Source: Streptomyces sp. CCM_MD2014
GTDB lineage: Bacteria; Actinomycetota; Actinomycetes; Streptomycetales; Streptomycetaceae
DNA length: 64,000 nt
Assembly (NCBI RefSeq): GCF_000772045.1
Contig: NZ_CP009754.1
Coordinates: forward strand, 6,510,001 to 6,574,000
Reading direction: 5' to 3'
Both the position numbers and the translations under genes were made by a program. The notes under the pieces were generated by a model. That model was not told the DNA's origin and made no database searches. It saw nothing but the letters and a program-made list of their open reading frames with translations. Positions 18,863 to 27,021 of this stretch are shown here, in pieces. Numbering within the stretch: the first letter of the stretch is position 1; each line of letters begins with the position of its first letter.

Positions 18863-19603
18863 TCAGTTGAGACTCGTCGGGCCGCGCGTCAGATCCGACG
18901 CCGGCAGGGACGGCAGCGTACGGATGATGGACGTCTCGGAGCGAAGGAGTTTCAGCTCGTCCCGCAGCCGTGAGGCGGTGTCCGGAGCCTGGAGCAGACG
19001 CTGCTTCGTCGGCGTGTCCAGCATCATCGCGGCGGCGACCAGGTAGGAGACCACGCCCGGTTCGTCCGGCAGGTCGGAGCCGGTCGCCAGCGAGCGTTCC
19101 CGGGCCCCCGCCAGCCGCTTCTGGTACTGCCGGAAGGACCGCAGCACGCCCTCGGCCAGCGCACCCGCCTCGTCGCCCGGCTCCTCGGGCAGGGGCTCCA
19201 GCTCGGCGGTCAGGAACGGGCCCGAGGCGTCCACGGAGGCCAGACGCACCCGGGTGGTGCCGGTGGCGAGCACCTCGAAGGTGCCGTCGGCCCGCTCGCG
19301 GATGGTCGCCGCGTCCGCGATGCAGCCCACCTTGTGGAACGCCTTGAGCGGGTCGGCCCCGAACCCGGCCGTCGGCCCGTGCTCCACGGTGGCCGTCGGG
19401 TCGGGCAGGCCGGGGGCGCTGCGGGCCACCTCGTGCCCGTCGCGGATCGCCACGACGGCGAACCGGCGTGGTTCGTCCTCCGGGGTCTTCAGCAACTCGC
19501 GCATCATGGCGCGATAGCGCTCCTCGAACACGTTGAGCGGAAGCACCAGCCCCGGGAACAGGACGGAGTTCAGGGGGAAGAGGGGGAGCCGGACGGTGGT
19601 CAC
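18863..19603 (-). CDS. LON substrate-binding domain protein (stand-alone)
   Basis: 246 residues. It consists only of the N-terminal substrate-binding domain of Lon protease: RLPLFPLNSVLFPGLVLPLNVFEERY at the start is diagnostic, with FHKVGCIADA mid-domain, then a helical region. No AAA+ or protease domain follows. Such single-domain proteins may bind unfolded or specific substrate proteins. GTG start at 19603 by family alignment; the ribosome site is weak. Confidence 0.88.
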   Translation of the reverse strand: MTTVRLPLFPLNSVLFPGLVLPLNVFEERYRAMMRELLKTPEDEPRRFAVVAIRDGHEVARSAPGLPDPTATVEHGPTAGFGADPLKAFHKVGCIADAATIRERADGTFEVLATGTTRVRLASVDASGPFLTAELEPLPEEPGDEAGALAEGVLRSFRQYQKRLAGARERSLATGSDLPDEPGVVSYLVAAAMMLDTPTKQRLLQAPDTASRLRDELKLLRSETSIIRTLPSLPASDLTRGPTSLN

Positions 19604-19614
19604 GTCGCAGAAGC

Positions 19615-20622
19615 CTAATGGGCGCCCGTCTCCAGGTGCGCGCGGACGTCCGCGCGCACCTGGAGGAAGCGGCCCAGCGGGTCGGGGTCGTCGGTGTCCC
19701 GGTCCCACGGGAAGGACGTGACGTACGGGCCGGTCAGCCGCAACTGCTCCGCGGCGTCCCGGTGGCGTCCCAGGCGTACCAGGACGTAGACGAGCAGGTT
19801 CCGCAGCTCCGCCGCCCACGGGTCGGCCGCCGGGTGGGCCGCCGAGAGGGCGGCGGCCCGGTCGGCGGCGGCGTCGAGGCGGGGGCGGTGCGTGCGGAGG
19901 GTGGCGGCGGTGGCGCCCGGCGCGGAGGTACCGGTGCCCGTGCCCGTCGCCGTGAGGCAGGTGAAGGCCGCGCGCAGGGGCAGGGCCCGTACGAGCGCGT
20001 CCTCGGGGGCGTCCTGGGCGGCCGTCTCCGCGAAGTCCAGGCACTCGCCGTGGGCGCCGGGTGATGCGTCGGCCAGGTACTCCAGGGCGGCGACGTGACT
20101 GCCGTAGTGGTGCGGGGAGCGGCGGACCGCCTGTTCCCACAGCCGCTCGAACTCGGTGTGCGGGGCGCGGGCGCCCCGTGCCGCGTCCAGCGCCGTCCGC
20201 CACGGCACCGGGTCGACGGGACCGGCGGCCTCGGCGGCCGCGACGACCGAGGGGATCACCTCGCGCAGGAGTTCGGCACGGGCCGGTGAGTCCCAGTGAC
20301 GGTGGACCGTCAGCCGGGCCGCCACCAGGAGGGCGTCGGGGTCGTCCGGAGCCGTGGCCCGCCAGGCGTCGAGCCACTCGGCACGGGAGCGGGCGAAGGC
20401 GGCGAGCCGGGTCGCGTAGCGGTCGCGGTGGTCCCATTCGGCGTTCGCACGGGTACCGGCGAGGAGAGCGGCCGCGGCGCCGTGCTCGCCACGGGCCGCG
20501 GCGACGAGGGCGGGGGCGAGGCGTTCGTCGGGGGCGTCGAGGAGCACGTCGTCGTCCGGGGCGGGCCGTGACGGCCGGGAACGCGCCCGGGCAGCGGCGG
20601 TCCGCAGAAACGCGCGCAACAT
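19615..20622 (-). CDS. hypothetical protein, TPR-like helical repeats
   Basis: 335 residues, Ala-rich and largely helical by composition, with repeat-like pairs of helices (LAPALVAAARGEHGAAAALL; DALLVAARLTVHRHW; VLVRLGRHRDAAEQLRLTGPY) suggesting a TPR-like scaffold. No enzyme motif. ATG 20622 is the likely start. The frame remains open upstream through the 44-bp repeat array to 21312, but that extension would be a translation of the noncoding repeats. Minus-strand neighbour of the LON/ybaK pair, 11 bp from the LON start, so probably the first gene of that transcript. Confidence 0.75.
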   Translation of the reverse strand: MLRAFLRTAAARARSRPSRPAPDDDVLLDAPDERLAPALVAAARGEHGAAAALLAGTRANAEWDHRDRYATRLAAFARSRAEWLDAWRATAPDDPDALLVAARLTVHRHWDSPARAELLREVIPSVVAAAEAAGPVDPVPWRTALDAARGARAPHTEFERLWEQAVRRSPHHYGSHVAALEYLADASPGAHGECLDFAETAAQDAPEDALVRALPLRAAFTCLTATGTGTGTSAPGATAATLRTHRPRLDAAADRAAALSAAHPAADPWAAELRNLLVYVLVRLGRHRDAAEQLRLTGPYVTSFPWDRDTDDPDPLGRFLQVRADVRAHLETGAH

Positions 20623-21393
20623 GGCCAGTACGACGGTCGAGGGTTCGGGATGGTTGTGCGCCCCCGGCTCCTCCTTCCTCCAGCCGGGTTCTCCTGCCCG
20701 CGCCACTCGGTTCCCGCGCCCGCGCCGGAGGCGGTCCCGCCCGAGTCGGCCGGAGTCTGCCGTCTGCGTCGGGGGTGGTCCGGCCCGAGTCGGCCGGAGC
20801 CTGCCGCCTGCGTCGGAGGTGGTCCGGCCCGAGTCGGCCGGAGCCTGCCGCCTGCGTCGGAGGTGGTCCGGCCCGAGTCGGCCGGAGCCTGCCGCCTGCG
20901 TCGGGGGTGGTCCGGCCCGAGTCGGCCGGAGCCTGCCGCCTGCGTCGGGGGTGGTCCGGCCCGAGTCGGCCGGAGCCTGCCGCCTGCGTCGGGGGTGGTC
21001 CGGCCCGAGTCGGCCGGAGCCTGCCGCCTGCGTCGGGGGTGGTCCGGCCCGAGTCGGCCGGAGCCTGCCGCCTGCGTCGGGGGTGGTCCGGCCCGAGTCG
21101 GCCGGAGCCTGCCGCCCGCGCCGGAGGTGGTCCGGCCCGAGTCGGCCGGCCCCCTCCACCCGCGTCGGAGGTGGTCCGGCCCGAGTCGGCCGGCCCCCTC
21201 CACCCGCGCCGGAGGTGGTCCCGCCCGAGTCGGCCGGACCCTCCCACTCGCCGCCGACCGTCGCCACACCGCATCGCACGCGCGGCCCGCGCCGCCGGGT
21301 GGGGGCGGCCACGCAGGGGTACGGGCGGCGGCCCGTGGGCCGCGGGCGGCCCGGTGGGGCGGGGGGCCGGGGGGCGGGGCGCTCGGGCGACGG
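20623..21393. other. 771-bp intergenic region holding the repeat array
   Basis: Between the start of the TPR-like gene (20622) and the stop of the membrane-associated gene (21394), both minus strand. About 510 bp is the 44-bp array. The flank 20623-20733 should contain the promoter of the TPR-like gene; I see no clear -10/-35. The flank 21241-21393 is G-rich on the plus strand (GGGGGGCCGGGGGGCGGGGC near 21360) with no convincing gene. Long reading frames cross the region in all frames because the repeats lack stop codons. Confidence 0.7.
20734..21240. repeat. 44-bp tandem repeat array, about 11.5 copies
   Basis: Units begin at 20734, 20778, 20822, 20866, 20910, 20954, 20998, 21042, 21086, 21130 and 21174, with a partial copy at 21218. 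Each unit starts GTCCGGCCCGAGTCGGCCGG and continues with a variable part (CCTGCCGCCTGCGTCG in the middle copies, CCCCTCCACCCGCGTCG or GCC in the right-hand copies). The invariant core holds the inverted repeat CCGGCC-CGAGTC-GGCCGG, so every copy can fold into a hairpin. Middle copies are nearly identical and outer ones diverge. It lies upstream of the minus-strand gene at 20622. Because 44 is not a multiple of 3, it is unlikely to be a protein repeat. Confidence 0.9.
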
Positions 21394-22971
21394 TCAGTTT
21401 CTGCGGAGCAGGCGGGTCGCGCCCGCTGCCACCGTCGTCGCCAGGACCCAGCCCAGCAATACCAGGGCCGTCGACAGCCACTGCCAGCCGTCGTGCAGCT
21501 GCCAGAAGCCCACCTGGCCCAGGTCGATCACCGGGAGGAGGAGGTCGAGGGCGTAGAGGGCGGGATTCCAGTCCGGGTGTTCGCCGCTCTTCAGCGGGGG
21601 CGGTTCCGCGCGGGCGAAGGCGAGCGAGCCGGCCGCCCACAGCACCGCCATCCACACCGCCGCCCGGCCCGGCCGGTAGCCGTAGGCGACCGTCCAGTCC
21701 TGTGCGTAGCCCACCAGCTTCGCGGCGAGCGGCAGGCTCTCGCGGCGCCTGCGGTGCTTGGCGAGCAGCACCTCGCGGGCGTCCTCGTCCTCGCCCCCGG
21801 CCCGCAGCACGGCGGCGAGCCGCTCGTACGGCTCCGGGTGGTACTCGGCGGTCGCGGCGCCCACCCAGCGCAACCGCTTCGCCAGCGGGAACGGCCCGCG
21901 CGGCACCAGGTTCTCGTAGGCGAAGCCGCCCATGTGCAGCCGCCCGGGGCCCGGCCAGCTGTCCGCCCGGTCCATCAGGTTGACCACTCGCGCCCCCGAC
22001 AGCACCACCCGCCCGCGCGCCGGACGCTCGCCCAGGAAGCGCAGCTCGGGCGTCTGCACCCGGCGCAGGGACAGCTCCTGGTCGTCGGTGAAGGTGAACC
22101 GCGCGTGCTCCAGGTCCAGCGCGTCGCCGAACCGCCCGTCGTCGAGCCGCACCCCGCCCTCGCACTCGAAGCGCTGGATGCGGGTGCCCTGCGCGGGCGT
22201 GGTGCCGCGCAGCAGAGGGCTGCCCAGGCCCGCCGGGGTCAGGTACAGCGTGCGCTCCACCGTCAGCTGCGGGGCGTTCAGGGCGTGCCGTGTGTACGGG
22301 TTGAGGAGCCGGGCGCCGCGCAGGCTCAGCGACACGCCGACCTGGGCGCTGCGCAGGCTCACCTCGCCGTGCGACTCCAGCATCTCGGCCTGGAGGTCCT
22401 GCCCGACCGTCATGCCGTCCGCCGCTATCGAGCGCCCGCTGCGGTCCCGGTGCACGATCGCCTGGTTGAGCAGCAGGTCGGTGCCTATCTGCGCGTCCGT
22501 GAGCCGGATGCCGCCCGGGAAGCGGGAGCGCGGCAGGTGCAGGTCGCCCTCGGTGTGCAGCCGGGCCGCCTCCAGGCGCGGCACCGCGCAGTCCACCAGC
22601 CGCACCGTCGTGAACCGGGTCTCCGGCAGCAGCACCTCCCGGTCGAAGCGGCAGCGCCGCAGCTCCACGTACGGCACCACCGTGCCGCCCGCCAGATCCA
22701 TCGTGTCGCTGATCCGCACGCCCACCAGTTGCAGCGAGGACACCCGGCCCGCGAGCGCCGGCGGACCGTCCAGAAGCAGCCAGCACACGATGCGGGCCCG
22801 CACCGTCCGCTCCGGCCCCCACGGACGCCCGCCGTGCGGGTCGTCGACGAGCGCGTCGCCGCTGCTCAGGTCGTACACACTGCCGTTGCGGAAGGCCTGC
22901 CACATGCCTGCCTCGGCGGTGGTCAGGTCGTCCGGCAGCTCTCCGTCACGATGGCCGGCCCCCTGCGTCAC
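21394..22971 (-). CDS. large membrane-associated protein with pentapeptide-like repeats
   Basis: 525 residues. The first two thirds show regularly spaced short beta-type segments (DTMDLAGG, REVLLPETRF, EGDLHLPRSRF, VGVSLSLRGARL, VRLDDGRFGDALDLEHARF), typical of a right-handed beta-helix of pentapeptide type. The C-terminal third has two or three hydrophobic helices (AAVWMAVLWAAGSLAFA; LSTALVLLGWVLATTVAAGA) anchoring it in the membrane. Streptomyces homologues are often labelled membrane-associated oxidoreductase, but I see no cofactor motif supporting that. Divergent from hisD. Confidence 0.75.
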   Translation of the reverse strand: MTQGAGHRDGELPDDLTTAEAGMWQAFRNGSVYDLSSGDALVDDPHGGRPWGPERTVRARIVCWLLLDGPPALAGRVSSLQLVGVRISDTMDLAGGTVVPYVELRRCRFDREVLLPETRFTTVRLVDCAVPRLEAARLHTEGDLHLPRSRFPGGIRLTDAQIGTDLLLNQAIVHRDRSGRSIAADGMTVGQDLQAEMLESHGEVSLRSAQVGVSLSLRGARLLNPYTRHALNAPQLTVERTLYLTPAGLGSPLLRGTTPAQGTRIQRFECEGGVRLDDGRFGDALDLEHARFTFTDDQELSLRRVQTPELRFLGERPARGRVVLSGARVVNLMDRADSWPGPGRLHMGGFAYENLVPRGPFPLAKRLRWVGAATAEYHPEPYERLAAVLRAGGEDEDAREVLLAKHRRRRESLPLAAKLVGYAQDWTVAYGYRPGRAAVWMAVLWAAGSLAFARAEPPPLKSGEHPDWNPALYALDLLLPVIDLGQVGFWQLHDGWQWLSTALVLLGWVLATTVAAGATRLLRRN

Positions 22972-23111
22972 AGTGCTTCACTCCCTCCCCGCCTACTCGT
23001 CGGTCGCTCACCCTTCGTACAACCGTTCATGCCCACTGAGTGACCTGCCGAACACTCAAAGTGAGCATGGATCGCGTGAGTTCACCGTGGGGCGTGAGGT
23101 CCGTCGCGTTC

Positions 23112-23130
23112 CGTATCAGCCACTGATACG
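23112..23130. promoter_or_regulatory. palindrome in the his operon leader
   Basis: Perfect 8-bp arms CGTATCAG (23112-23119) and CTGATACG (23123-23130) with centre CCA, 40 bp before the hisD start and in the only sizeable gap ahead of the operon. Good geometry for a dimeric regulator or a small leader hairpin. I found no His-rich leader peptide and no T-box-like element. Confidence 0.5.
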
Positions 23131-23170
23131 CGCGGACCGTGCCGGACGCGGGTCTGAGAGAATTGGTTCC

Positions 23171-24496
23171 GTGATCTCCCGAATCGATCTGCGCGGCGAC
23201 GCCCTCCCCGAGGGCCCCGCCCTGCGCGACCTGCTGCCCCGAGCCGACTTCGACGTCTCGGTCGCCCTGGAGAAGGTGCGTCCGATCTGCGAGGCCGTGC
23301 ATCATCGCGGGGACGCGGCGCTGATCGACTTCACCGAGCAGTTCGACGGCGTCCGGCTGGAACGGGTGCGCGTCCCGGCCGAGGAGCTGACCCGCGCGCT
23401 GGACGGCCTCGACCCGGACGTGCGCGCCGCGCTCGAGGAGTCCATCCGCCGCGCCCGTCTCGTCCACCGCGAGCAGCGCCGCACCACGCACACCACGCAG
23501 GTGGTGCCCGGCGGGTCGGTCACCGAGAAGTGGGTGCCGGTCGAGCGGGTCGGGCTCTACGTGCCCGGCGGCCGGTCGGTCTACCCCTCGTCGGTGGTCA
23601 TGAACGTGGTGCCCGCGCAGGAGGCCGGCGTCGGCTCGATCGCGCTCGCCTCCCCCGCCCAGGCCGAGTTCGGCGGCATCCCGCACCCCACCATCCTGGC
23701 CGCCTGCGCCCTGCTCGGCGTCGACGAGGTGTACGCGGCCGGCGGCGCCACCGCCGTCGCCATGTTCGCGTACGGCACCGAGTCCTGCCCGCCCGCCAAC
23801 ATGGTCACCGGCCCCGGCAACATCTGGGTCGCCGCCGCCAAGCGCTTCTTCACCGGGAAGATCGGCATCGACGCCGAGGCCGGACCGACCGAGATCGCCG
23901 TCCTGGCGGACTCCACCGCCGACCCGGTGCACGTCGCCTCCGACCTGATCAGCCAGGCCGAGCACGACCCGCTGGCCGCCGCCGTCCTCGTCACCGACTC
24001 CGTGGAGCTCGCGGACGCGGTGGAGAAGGAACTGCAGCCGCAGGTCGAGGCCACCAAGCACGTAGAGGACCGGATCCGCCCCGCCCTCGCGGGCCGCCAG
24101 TCCGCGATCGTCCTGGTCGACGGCCTGGACGAGGGGCTGCGGGTCGTGGACGCCTACGGCGCCGAGCACCTGGAGATCCAGACCGCCGACGCCGCCGCCG
24201 TCGCCGACCGGGTCAGGAACGCCGGCGCGATCTTCGTCGGCCCCTGGGCGCCGGTCTCCCTCGGCGACTACGCGGCCGGGTCCAACCACGTCCTGCCCAC
24301 CGGCGGCTGCGCCTGCCACTCCTCCGGCCTGTCCGTGCAGTCCTTCCTGCGCGGCATCCACATCGTCGACTACACGCGCGACGCGCTCGCCGAGGTCGCA
24401 CGGCACGTGGTGACGCTGGCGGAGGCGGAGGACCTGCCCGCGCACGGCGCTGCCATCAAGGCGAGGTTCGAGTGGAAGGTCCCCGAGAGCAAGTGA
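23171..24496 (+). CDS. hisD: histidinol dehydrogenase
   Basis: 441 residues, full length. It performs the last two steps of histidine synthesis, L-histidinol to L-histidine, with NAD+ and Zn2+. Motifs seen: GLYVPGG, VTGPGNIWVAAAKR, GIDAEAGPTEI, the QAEHDP zinc/catalytic segment, and GSNHVLPTGG. The GTG start at 23171 begins the family N-terminus (ISRIDLRG). It is the first gene of the his operon; its stop overlaps hisC as GTGA. Confidence 0.97.
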   Translation: MISRIDLRGDALPEGPALRDLLPRADFDVSVALEKVRPICEAVHHRGDAALIDFTEQFDGVRLERVRVPAEELTRALDGLDPDVRAALEESIRRARLVHREQRRTTHTTQVVPGGSVTEKWVPVERVGLYVPGGRSVYPSSVVMNVVPAQEAGVGSIALASPAQAEFGGIPHPTILAACALLGVDEVYAAGGATAVAMFAYGTESCPPANMVTGPGNIWVAAAKRFFTGKIGIDAEAGPTEIAVLADSTADPVHVASDLISQAEHDPLAAAVLVTDSVELADAVEKELQPQVEATKHVEDRIRPALAGRQSAIVLVDGLDEGLRVVDAYGAEHLEIQTADAAAVADRVRNAGAIFVGPWAPVSLGDYAAGSNHVLPTGGCACHSSGLSVQSFLRGIHIVDYTRDALAEVARHVVTLAEAEDLPAHGAAIKARFEWKVPESK

Positions 24497-25602
24497 CGTT
24501 CGGCATCGACGATCTCCCCGTACGGGACGAGCTGCGCGGCAAGTCCCCATACGGCGCACCCCAACTGGACGTGCCGGTACGGCTGAACACCAACGAGAAC
24601 CCCTACCCGCTGCCCGAGGCGCTGGTCGAACGGATCGCCGAGCGCGTCCGCGAGGCCGCCCGCGACCTCAACCGCTACCCCGACCGGGACGCGGTCGAGC
24701 TGCGCACGAGGCTCGCCGAGTACCTGACGAACACCTCCGGGCACCCCCTCGACGTGAGCAACGTCTGGGCGGCCAACGGCTCCAACGAGGTCATCCAGCA
24801 GCTGCTGCAGACCTTCGGCGGACCCGGCCGCACCGCGATCGGCTTCGAGCCCTCGTACTCGATGCACGGCCTCATCGCGCGCGGCACCAACACCGGCTGG
24901 ATCTCCGGGCCGCGTCGCGAGGACTTCACCATCGACGTGTCCGCCGCCGAGCGGGCCATCGCCGAGCACCGCCCGGACGTCGTCTTCGTCACCACCCCCA
25001 ACAACCCGACCGGCAACGCGGTCCCCGCCGAGACGGTCCTCGCACTCCACGACGCGGCCCAGGCGGCGAAGCCGTCCATGGTCGTGGTCGACGAGGCGTA
25101 CATCGAGTTCAGCCACGGAGCCTCCCTGCTGCCGCTGCTGGACGGCCGGCCGAACCTCGTCATCTCCCGCACCATGTCGAAGGCGTTCGGCGCGGCGGGC
25201 CTGCGCCTCGGCTATCTCGCCGCGCACCCGGCCGTCGTCGACGCCGTCCAGCTCGTACGGCTGCCGTACCACCTCTCGGCCGTGACCCAGGCGACGGCGC
25301 TGGCCGCCCTGGAACACACGGACACGCTGCTGAAGTACGTCGACCAGCTGAAGACCGAGCGGGACCGGCTGGTCGCCGAACTGCGGGCCATCGGCTTCGA
25401 GGTGACCGAGTCCGACGCCAACTTCGTCCAGTTCGGACGGTTCGCGGACTCCCACGCCGCCTGGCAAAAGATCCTCGACCGGGGCGTCCTGGTCCGGGAC
25501 AACGGCGTGCCGGGCCGGCTGCGGGTCAGCGCCGGCACCCCGGAGGAGAACGACGCGTTCCTCGACGCGGTACGTGAAGTCAAGAAGGAGCAGAACACAT
25601 GA
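24493..25602 (+). CDS. hisC: histidinol-phosphate aminotransferase
   Basis: 369 residues, class I/II PLP aminotransferase converting imidazole-acetol phosphate plus glutamate to histidinol phosphate. NTNENPYPLP near the N-terminus, the TTPNNPTGN segment, VVVDEAYIEF and the PLP lysine in SRTMSKAFGAAGLRLGYL are intact. GTG start at 24493 overlaps the hisD stop; the end overlaps hisB as ATGA. Confidence 0.97.
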   Translation: MTFGIDDLPVRDELRGKSPYGAPQLDVPVRLNTNENPYPLPEALVERIAERVREAARDLNRYPDRDAVELRTRLAEYLTNTSGHPLDVSNVWAANGSNEVIQQLLQTFGGPGRTAIGFEPSYSMHGLIARGTNTGWISGPRREDFTIDVSAAERAIAEHRPDVVFVTTPNNPTGNAVPAETVLALHDAAQAAKPSMVVVDEAYIEFSHGASLLPLLDGRPNLVISRTMSKAFGAAGLRLGYLAAHPAVVDAVQLVRLPYHLSAVTQATALAALEHTDTLLKYVDQLKTERDRLVAELRAIGFEVTESDANFVQFGRFADSHAAWQKILDRGVLVRDNGVPGRLRVSAGTPEENDAFLDAVREVKKEQNT

Positions 25603-26192
25603 GCCGCGTGGGACGCGTGGAGCGCACGACCAAGGAGACCTCGGTCCTCGTCGAGATCGATCTCGACGGCACCGGCAAGACCGACATCGCGACCGGCGTC
25701 GGCTTCTACGACCACATGCTCGACCAGCTCGGCCGGCACGGTCTGTTCGACCTGACCGTGAAGACCGACGGCGACCTGCACATCGACTCCCACCACACCA
25801 TCGAGGACACCGCCCTCGCGCTGGGCGCCGCCTTCAGGCAGGCCCTCGGCGACAAGGTGGGCATCTACCGCTTCGGCAACTGCACGGTCCCGCTGGACGA
25901 GTCCCTCGCCCAGGTCACCGTCGACCTCTCCGGCCGCCCCTACCTCGTGCACACCGAGCCCGAGAACATGGCGCCGATGATCGGCGAGTACGACGTGACG
26001 ATGACCCGGCACATCCTGGAGTCCTTCGTCGCCCAGGCCCAGGTGGCCCTGCACGTGCACGTGCCCTACGGGCGCAACGCGCACCACATCGTGGAGTGCC
26101 AGTTCAAGGCGCTGGCCCGGGCCCTGCGCTACGCCTCCGAGCGCGACCCGCGCGCCGCCGGCATCCTGCCTTCCACGAAGGGCGCGCTGTAA
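25599..26192 (+). CDS. hisB: imidazoleglycerol-phosphate dehydratase
   Basis: 197 residues, the monofunctional bacterial dehydratase without the N-terminal phosphatase found in E. coli. Metal-binding repeats GFYDHMLDQLGRHG, DSHHTIEDTALALG and GRNAHHIVE are present. Removes water from imidazole-glycerol phosphate. ATG at 25599 overlaps the hisC stop. Confidence 0.97.
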   Translation: MSRVGRVERTTKETSVLVEIDLDGTGKTDIATGVGFYDHMLDQLGRHGLFDLTVKTDGDLHIDSHHTIEDTALALGAAFRQALGDKVGIYRFGNCTVPLDESLAQVTVDLSGRPYLVHTEPENMAPMIGEYDVTMTRHILESFVAQAQVALHVHVPYGRNAHHIVECQFKALARALRYASERDPRAAGILPSTKGAL

Positions 26193-26195
26193 CCC

Positions 26196-26360
26196 ATGAA
26201 CGGTACGTCCACCGCACTGATCGTCGTCGGCCTCTTCCTGGCCGGCGGCATCTACTCCTTCGCCAAGCAGCAGATGCCCAAGGGCCTGATCGTGCTGCTC
26301 TCCATCGGCGCCGGCATGTGTCTGCTCGCGGGCGTCCTGAGGCTGGAGGTGTGGAGTTGA
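26196..26360 (+). CDS. small hydrophobic membrane protein inside the his operon
   Basis: 54 residues, starting MNGTSTALIVVGLFLAGG and ending RLEVWS. Two predicted membrane helices (TALIVVGLFLAGGIYSF and LIVLLSIGAGMCLLAGVL) are joined by a short basic loop KQQMPKG, a hairpin topology. It begins 3 bp after the hisB stop, and its stop TGA overlaps the hisH start (TTGA), so it is embedded in the operon's translational chain. Codon bias matches the neighbours. No known role in histidine synthesis; it may help couple hisH translation. Confidence 0.75.
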   Translation: MNGTSTALIVVGLFLAGGIYSFAKQQMPKGLIVLLSIGAGMCLLAGVLRLEVWS

Positions 26361-27004
26361 CCGCCGCCCCGGCCAAGAAGGTCGTCGTCTTCGACTACGG
26401 CTTCGGCAACGTGCGCTCCGCCGAGCGCGCCCTCGCGCGCGCGGGCGCCGACGTCGAGATCACCCGCGACTACGACAAGGCCATGAACGCCGACGGGCTG
26501 CTCGTCCCCGGCGTCGGCGCCTTCGCCGCCTGCATGGACGGCCTCAAGGCCGCCCGCGGCGACTGGATCGTCGACCGCCGGCTGTCGGGCGGACGCCCCG
26601 TCATGGGCATCTGCGTCGGCATGCAGATCCTCTTCTCGCGCGGCATCGAGCACGACGTGGAGGCCGAGGGCCTGGACGAGTGGCCCGGCACGGTCGGACC
26701 GCTGCAGGCCGACGTCGTGCCCCACATGGGCTGGAACACGGTCGAGGCACCGGCCGACTCACAGCTCTTCGCCGGCCTGGACGCCGACGCCCGCTTCTAC
26801 TTCGTGCACTCCTACGCCGTCCACGAGTGGACCCAGGAGACGCACAACCCGCTGATCGCCGCGCCCAGGGTCACCTGGTCCACGCACGGCAAGCCCTTCG
26901 TGGCCGCCGTGGAGAACGGCGCGCTGTGGGCCACTCAGTTCCACCCCGAGAAGTCCGGCGACGCCGGAGCGCAGCTCCTGACCAACTGGATCGAGACCCT
27001 GTAG
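26357..27004 (+). CDS. hisH: imidazole glycerol phosphate synthase, glutaminase subunit
   Basis: About 215 residues, class I glutamine amidotransferase. The nucleophile is in GICVGMQILFSRG, and the His-Glu of the triad is in QFHPEKSG. It delivers ammonia to HisF. The likely start is TTG 26357, with GGAGG 7 nt upstream and overlap with the small gene's stop; GTG 26351 is in frame but too close to that site. Confidence 0.95.
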   Translation: MTAAPAKKVVVFDYGFGNVRSAERALARAGADVEITRDYDKAMNADGLLVPGVGAFAACMDGLKAARGDWIVDRRLSGGRPVMGICVGMQILFSRGIEHDVEAEGLDEWPGTVGPLQADVVPHMGWNTVEAPADSQLFAGLDADARFYFVHSYAVHEWTQETHNPLIAAPRVTWSTHGKPFVAAVENGALWATQFHPEKSGDAGAQLLTNWIETL

Positions 27005-27021
27005 AGATGAGCCCGGTAGAG

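Noticed and set aside
20734..21240. CRISPR array
   Set aside because: Copies are contiguous with no spacers, and no cas gene is present.
20623..21312. Translating the 44-bp array as an N-terminal extension of the TPR-like protein
   Set aside because: All frames are open across it, the period is not a codon multiple, and a normal ATG lies at 20622.
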